NCBI GenBank assembly: GCA_020746875.1
Contig: JAGTJL010000010.1
Coordinates: 558,001-622,000, forward strand
Length of the DNA stretch: 64,000 bases
From: Rhexocercosporidium sp. MPI-PUGE-AT-0058
Lineage: Eukaryota; Ascomycota; Leotiomycetes; Helotiales
Direction of reading: 5' to 3'
Shown: piece after piece, positions 59,494-64,000 of the stretch
Numbering within the stretch: the stretch's first letter is position 1
Layout of the letters: each line of letters begins with the position of its first letter
The notes under the pieces: model-generated
What the model was told of the DNA's origin: nothing
Seen by the model: the letters and a program-made list of their open reading frames with translations, nothing else
Database searches by the model: none
Program-made: the position numbers and the translations under genes

Positions 59494-60216
59494 CATGGTA
59501 AGATACATGCGCCTCTTCGTGCCTGTAGATACTAGGGATGACTCTCTAATTCTCTCCAGTCTCAATCATTGCGACCATACCTTCAATGCGTCCGGAGCTC
59601 CCTCACATCGGCACTTTGCCTCTCGAATTTCGCATCCCAGACTTCCGAAAGACACAATGTTCCCGAAATCGAAGCGCAAACATCACCAGAAGTTCTGCTG
59701 AACCCCCTCACCGTTGCGCGGAACGAGAACGAGCGAGTCCTGATCGAACCGAGCATCAACAGCGTCAGGATAAGCATCAAGATCAAGCAGGCAGATGAGA
59801 TCGAGCATATCCTGGTCCACAAGTTCACAAGATTCTTGACGCAAAGAGCGGAGGCTTTCTTCATTCTGCGGAGGAAACCGGTCAAGGTTGGTGGCAGAAT
59901 GTGGCATTCGGAGAGCTAGATGCTGACAGCAACAGGGTTACGACATTTCGTTTCTGATTACGAATTTCCATACCGAGGAGATGTTGAAGCACAAGTTGGT
60001 GGACTTCATCATTCAGTTTATGGAGGAGGTTGACAAGGAGATTTCGGAGATGAAGCTTTTCGTATTTTCTCCCCACACTTCACCCAGAGACTGTGACTGA
60101 TTGCTGGACAGTTGAACGCCCGTGCTAGATTCGTAGCAGAGTCCTTCTTGACACCTGTGAGTACTGCCCATTGATTTAGTAATTCCTGGTTTACTGACGT
60201 GACTTAGTTTGATTAA
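59494..60216 (+). CDS. ARPC4: Arp2/3 complex subunit 4 (20 kDa)
   Basis: Core subunit of the actin-nucleating Arp2/3 complex, needed for branched actin at endocytic patches. Exons 59494-59496 (only the ATG), 59560-59886, 59936-60061, 60112-60156, 60208-60216 (Phe-Asp-stop); 169 residues, the expected length. Landmarks: [110 protein letters not shown]. The first exon of three bases and the last of nine are easily missed by gene finders. Confidence 0.95.
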
Positions 60217-60833
60217 ACGGCATAGCGATGTGTGAGGGGCTTCATGATGTTGGGTGGCTGCAGGTCTGGCATCGAATTGAAGATCAAGTGGCGTTTGGGA
60301 GGCACAAAAGACCGTGTCATTGACGAAGCTAAGATGATGATGATTTATACACTGGGGGCAGAATCAATCCAAAAAAAAAATACTGCTGCTGTCCGCCAGT
60401 CTTCTTTGCAACCGTAGGTGTATATGCAAATGACGGTGTGATTCTTCAGATTGTTGGCAAATCACAGCCCGGTGGTAAGTGAAGAGCAAAAGAATGATTT
60501 GATTGAAGCCATATCTGTGGATAGGCAATCCCATCAACCAAGCTTCGATTCTTCTCAAAACCATGACTCAAAACGTTCATGGCCAGTACCAGTACCCGTC
60601 GACCTCATGAAGTTACACCACTGGTATCATCGAGACAGCCTTCCTCCTTTTCATTCCTACATCTATCCCATTCATACAAACGCATGTTTTTATTCCGATT
60701 TCTAGCTCGGGATCTGGTCCGAGAATGCTCCAATGACGTTTGGCTTCTTGGATTCGATGTCAACACTGACAATAGGGGAGCCTTGACACTTATAAAGCGC
60801 CATGCTTGGTGTGATCATGGTAGCCTTGACCCT
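60217..60833. other. Intergenic region
   Basis: No gene. An A-rich run lies at about 60370-60380. Confidence 0.5.
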
Positions 60834-61304
60834 TCAGTAACATGTTCGATGAGATCCGCAGATGAGAGGACTTACATTGGGAGAGCAGCATGCACCAGCA
60901 GTATGCTTCTGCTTCACGTCCTTGATGATCATAGGACAGTCGAAGGTAACAGTCTGATCCATGAAATTTGCAATTATTGGTGTGGCATTCTTGCCTATGT
61001 GAAAGTCAGCTAGTCATGTCCATTAAATAAGTGCATATGAGTGTCACTTACAGCCCATGCCGACACCATCCTTCGTCAAAGTTTCGCAGCAGTAACCTTT
61101 CATTTCGGGTCCCATTCCGCACATGAAGATTTCGGCCTTGTAGTCCGGGAGAACTGGCGACATCGCTGGTCGTGGTGACGTGGGTGGTAGAGCCATATCG
61201 CTTGCTCGTGGCCACATGGTGTGGTGAGCTGGGTTTAGGTTCATCTGTCTGTAATTCCCGGCACTGGCAGAGCTCGCAGCGATGAGGACCAAGAAGAGAT
61301 GCAT
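60834..61304 (-). CDS. Small secreted cysteine-rich protein, hydrophobin-like cysteine spacing
   Basis: Minus exons 61304-61052 and 60994-60834 give 137 residues. A signal peptide (MHLFLVLIAASSASA) is followed by a proline-rich stretch and then a cysteine-rich half: CGMGPEMKGYCC, ETLTKDGVGMGC, FDCPMII, GACCSPN. The first spacings, C-x9-CC-x11-C, equal those of class II hydrophobins, and a second CC pair follows, but later spacings are longer (x18, x15). It may be a hydrophobin relative, an effector-like protein, or both. A GTAAGT at 60875 may start another intron; if spliced, the end changes and the last cysteines (LICGSHRTCY) are lost. The start is the first ATG and fits a secreted protein. 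Confidence 0.6.
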
Positions 61305-62158
61305 TTTGGCGATCGTCGGTACTTCTTGCAGAGTACCTGAATGATCAAAAGATGACGAGAGTGATGATGAATTTGGATCGTTTTAGTGATGGTCTATGCG
61401 ACTGTCTGCAATTGCAAGTGATGATGATAGATGTGAAGAAGAGAAGGCGGTCATACCAACAGAAAGCCCCATCTTAAGTAGCAAGATAATGGCAGAAAGG
61501 AGAAGGAGCCGTTCTCGTAGAAATGCGGCCATCTAGCCTTCCAAAATGACTGCAAAGAATTGGCAGGCGCGACCTGTCGTCAATGCTCCGAACCTCACCT
61601 CCACAGGACAAAAAGTAATGCTATGTCTTATTTCAGCACGAGAATTTCTAGCATATACCTACTAGGCACTCTACAATCCGTCTGCTGGGTATTTACATCT
61701 GCTTGGAAATTGAGCTTTCTGGATTTGAAGCCAGCCCATTTTCTCCTCGCTTAGCCATAACACGATCTCCTTGCCCGCTTGAGAAGAAAACAAACCAATG
61801 TAGAAACTTATAAGCGACGAAGGCTAAACAAAGATCCTAAATCTAATAAACTATCGTCTATTATGCTTTTCTTGATCTAGGTAAAATTGCCCATATGTCT
61901 ATCGAAAATTTCTCTCTGTTTGAAATAAGGTTCCTCTGTTATTTATTCCAGCATACACATTATACTTAAATAAGACCATGAAGAAGTATGTATTTTGTAT
62001 CAAGTGATATCCTTTGATAAGCTAAAGATTGAGCGACTGTCTTAGCTGGAAATTGACGAAAGTGGCGCATCATTGATGTTATTTAATTCCCGAGAGCCTT
62101 TTAACCAAGATTCACACCACCCGAAAGTTCCTTGATCCCCCTACCAATCATACCACAT
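61305..62158. other. Intergenic region
   Basis: AT-rich from about 61780 to 62060. No gene seen. Confidence 0.55.
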
Positions 62159-62557
62159 TCATCCACAATAGTCTCGCCCAGTTCCGCAATACCCCCACTT
62201 GGAACAACACAGCCCAGGAGCACAATTGCACCCTGTTGAACCTGTTGGAACCCCAGAGTGAACTGCGGTTGCGGTGCTACCTCCACCTTTATGGAGCAAA
62301 AATATATCAGCTATGTGACAAAGGACGCAGGGTTGGAGGATTATCAAACCGACAAGGAGGCTTTGGCAATAGGTATGGTCATTTTACTTACAATAATCTG
62401 GGCCGCTTCCGCAATACCCGTATTTGGAGCAGCACAATCCTCCACAGTCGGCGCTGCTACGGCAGTTTCCCTGGCGTTCCGTGAGGGAAGGCATGGCAGC
62501 TGAGAAAGCAGTGCCAAAGAGAAGAGCGATGGTGGTGATGTGAGCGAGCATATGCAT
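62159..62557 (-). CDS. Small secreted protein with two hevein-like chitin-binding (CBM18) modules
   Basis: Minus exons 62557-62392 and 62286-62159 give 97 residues; the junction restores PDYC-GGGSTATAV. The signal peptide MHMLAHITTIALLFGTAFSA is followed by PSLTERQ. Module 1 is CRSSADCGGLCCSKYGYCG-SGPDYC; module 2 is CNCAPGLCCSKWGYCGTGRDYC. They are joined by a Gly/Ser/Thr linker. The CCSK-(Y/W)-GYCG core and aromatic residues form the chitin-binding site of hevein domains. There is no catalytic domain, so it is a lectin-like protein; in fungi such proteins coat or bind chitin and some mask it from plants, which here is inference. Both cysteine-rich secreted genes at this end are on the same strand. 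Confidence 0.82.
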
Positions 62558-62693
62558 CTTGTTGATAGACAAAAGGGTCTGAAGGAACTTTGTGTTTAAC
62601 GTAGTCTTGGAAGGCGATGAGGGTGGAGAAGGTAGAGAATATTGATGTGATAGTTGGTATTCAGCACGCCATACCAAAGATTCTCGACCTTCT

Positions 62694-62700
62694 ACTTATA
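62694..62700 (-). promoter_or_regulatory. TATA-like element of the chitin-binding protein gene
   Basis: TATAAGT on the minus strand, about 140 bp before the ATG at 62557. Confidence 0.3.
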
Positions 62701-64000
62701 CTTCTTCGCGGAATAGTGATCCCCTCATTGTTTCTTTCACAATGTTCTCTCTCTTACGTTGCATTCAGTTTATTGCAAAGTAATAGACCACAAGGTAGTC
62801 CATAGATGAAAGCTGACATGATACGAGCTTACAGATCACTTGCAAATAGTCGGCTCCATGTATTATCCTCTTGGCCTACAATTTCAAAGCCTTGACTGCA
62901 TCGACCCCACAAACAAAGATAGACTCAGGAGAAGAAAACTACTCCTCGTAGTACAGTGCTTACAGCCAGAAATGAGAGCTTCAATATCGGTCCTGGACCC
63001 CAAATGCGGGGTAAATCAGAAGTCAGAATATTTTGACAGCAGTGTGATGCACAACACAAAATGGTGCCTGCCGTGGTAAGACTGTGAAACCTTCAAGTGC
63101 CGGCTATCTTGCGGACCGTTCTTTTACCTGCCGGCTGATATCTCACGTCTGCTTTGGCGCCTAATTTGTCTTGCATGAAGGGGCCAAAGCGATGCAAATG
63201 GACGAAATGGGGTGGAAGAATATAGTAGCGTCTCATTGTGAATGTCTGAGAGCCGATGAGTCAGAATAAAGCAAAGCTACCTTCCGCATTTCTCAATCGC
63301 CAAGTCAACACAGGATACGTGAGCTACCAAATTAAGCGAGGCCAAACTCAACTGAGGTCTTGGAATTTCAGTGGCCACTTGTCTTGCTCAATTCTTTGCA
63401 CACACAGAACACAACGGAGAATAATTGGCCTATGAAAATGCCCCGTAGATCCTTGAGCAGTTGATTCCACTTTACAAATCTCAAGTTGAAGTTCGTGCCT
63501 GTCACTAAGAGAACTGCATTAGACAGAGTGGAGGATGGCGATTAGGGGTAGAGTAGCCTAATGACAGTATTTTGACCAGAGTTTGAAGGTAAATAAAGCT
63601 GATGGCAAAAGTATAGTGAGAGTTTAGCAAGTTTTATAAATAACCAAATGAGCAGAAAAATGCGAAATGCTAAAAGCTAAAAGCCGGCGATAGCTCTACG
63701 ACTCTTATACTTATCTTTAGGCACTAGCATATCTCGTGTCTTGCATATGTCTTAGTGATGATATCACTCATGACTTTGAACAAATCTTGTACAAATTGAT
63801 TGCTATCTTCGTTCATGACATACTGAGTTCAAACTACAGCTGAAGATTGCTGTACAATAGAGCGGTGGATTGAAGGGCCACTGTCCATTGTGTTACAAGA
63901 GAAATCGAAAATAACAATTTAAACGTCCATGAAGCATGACTGCATACTCGGCTGAACTTTAAACCATCTACCTTCTAGGACACACACAGGACAGAAATAC
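62701..64000. other. Right-hand end without a recognisable gene
   Basis: Short frames only. Nothing recognised to the window edge. Confidence 0.5.

Noticed and set aside
1..64000. tRNA, 5S rRNA genes or CRISPR arrays
   Set aside because: No T-loop/B-box pairs, 5S-like blocks or regularly spaced repeats were seen by eye; a covariance-model scan would be needed to exclude tRNAs.

Overview
The window reads as nuclear DNA of a filamentous ascomycete (Pezizomycotina; Leotiomycetes is only a weak guess). Most genes are broken by short introns, mainly 45-80 nt with GTAAGT/GTATGT-type donors and CTAAC/CTGAC-like branch sites. Intergenic stretches are long, and the products are typically fungal: a hybrid histidine kinase, EFR3, EF-1alpha, a GH2 beta-mannosidase, an intradiol dioxygenase, a DMATS prenyltransferase relic, and fungal AAA and STAND-type proteins. 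All exon joins given here were checked by hand for reading-frame continuity. There is no transcript evidence.

Layout. 1-3.6 kb: minus-strand hybrid histidine kinase, cut by the left edge before its receiver domain. 3.6-7.5 kb: gene-poor, with a small MITE-like inverted repeat. 7.5-11.0 kb: EFR3, which anchors a PI4-kinase complex. 12.5-15.7 kb: C2H2 zinc-finger protein, flanked on both sides by many AGTCCTG/CAGGACT words and palindromes. 18.9-24.0 kb: a secreted SGNH/GDSL esterase and a secreted beta-mannosidase, divergently transcribed, both plausible plant-biomass enzymes. 24.4-25.2 kb: a secreted repeat protein with Kex2-type sites. 25.3-30.5 kb: no convincing gene.

30.6-32.6 kb: TEF1 with seven exons. 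33.5-35.8 kb: a decayed lineage-specific gene with a GIY-YIG-like segment, followed by a second degenerate copy of the TEF1 3' end. 36.0-37.3 kb: a DMATS-type prenyltransferase pseudogene with several stops. 38.6-40.8 kb: catechol/hydroxyquinol dioxygenase and aldo-keto reductase, tail to tail. 41.8-43.0 kb: conserved-looking unknown protein with a hydrophobic C-terminal end. 43.8-44.5 kb: secreted cysteine-containing gene interrupted by one in-frame TAG. 45.1-45.7 kb: UPF0303 protein. 47.6-54.0 kb: a large AAA+ ATPase and a DUF7708-like STAND-associated protein, divergent from a shared 620-bp promoter.

54.5-60.2 kb: a small membrane protein, a SAM methyltransferase, the proteasome deubiquitinase UBP6 and the Arp2/3 subunit ARPC4. 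60.8-62.6 kb: two small secreted cysteine-rich proteins, one with two hevein-like chitin-binding modules. The last 1.4 kb shows nothing.

Housekeeping genes (EFR3, TEF1, UBP6, ARPC4) are intact and interspersed with accessory secreted, defence-like and broken genes. The most unusual items are the Kex2-type repeat precursor, the duplicated TEF1 tail with a broken gene between the copies, the two stop-interrupted genes, and the palindromic word clusters around the zinc-finger gene.
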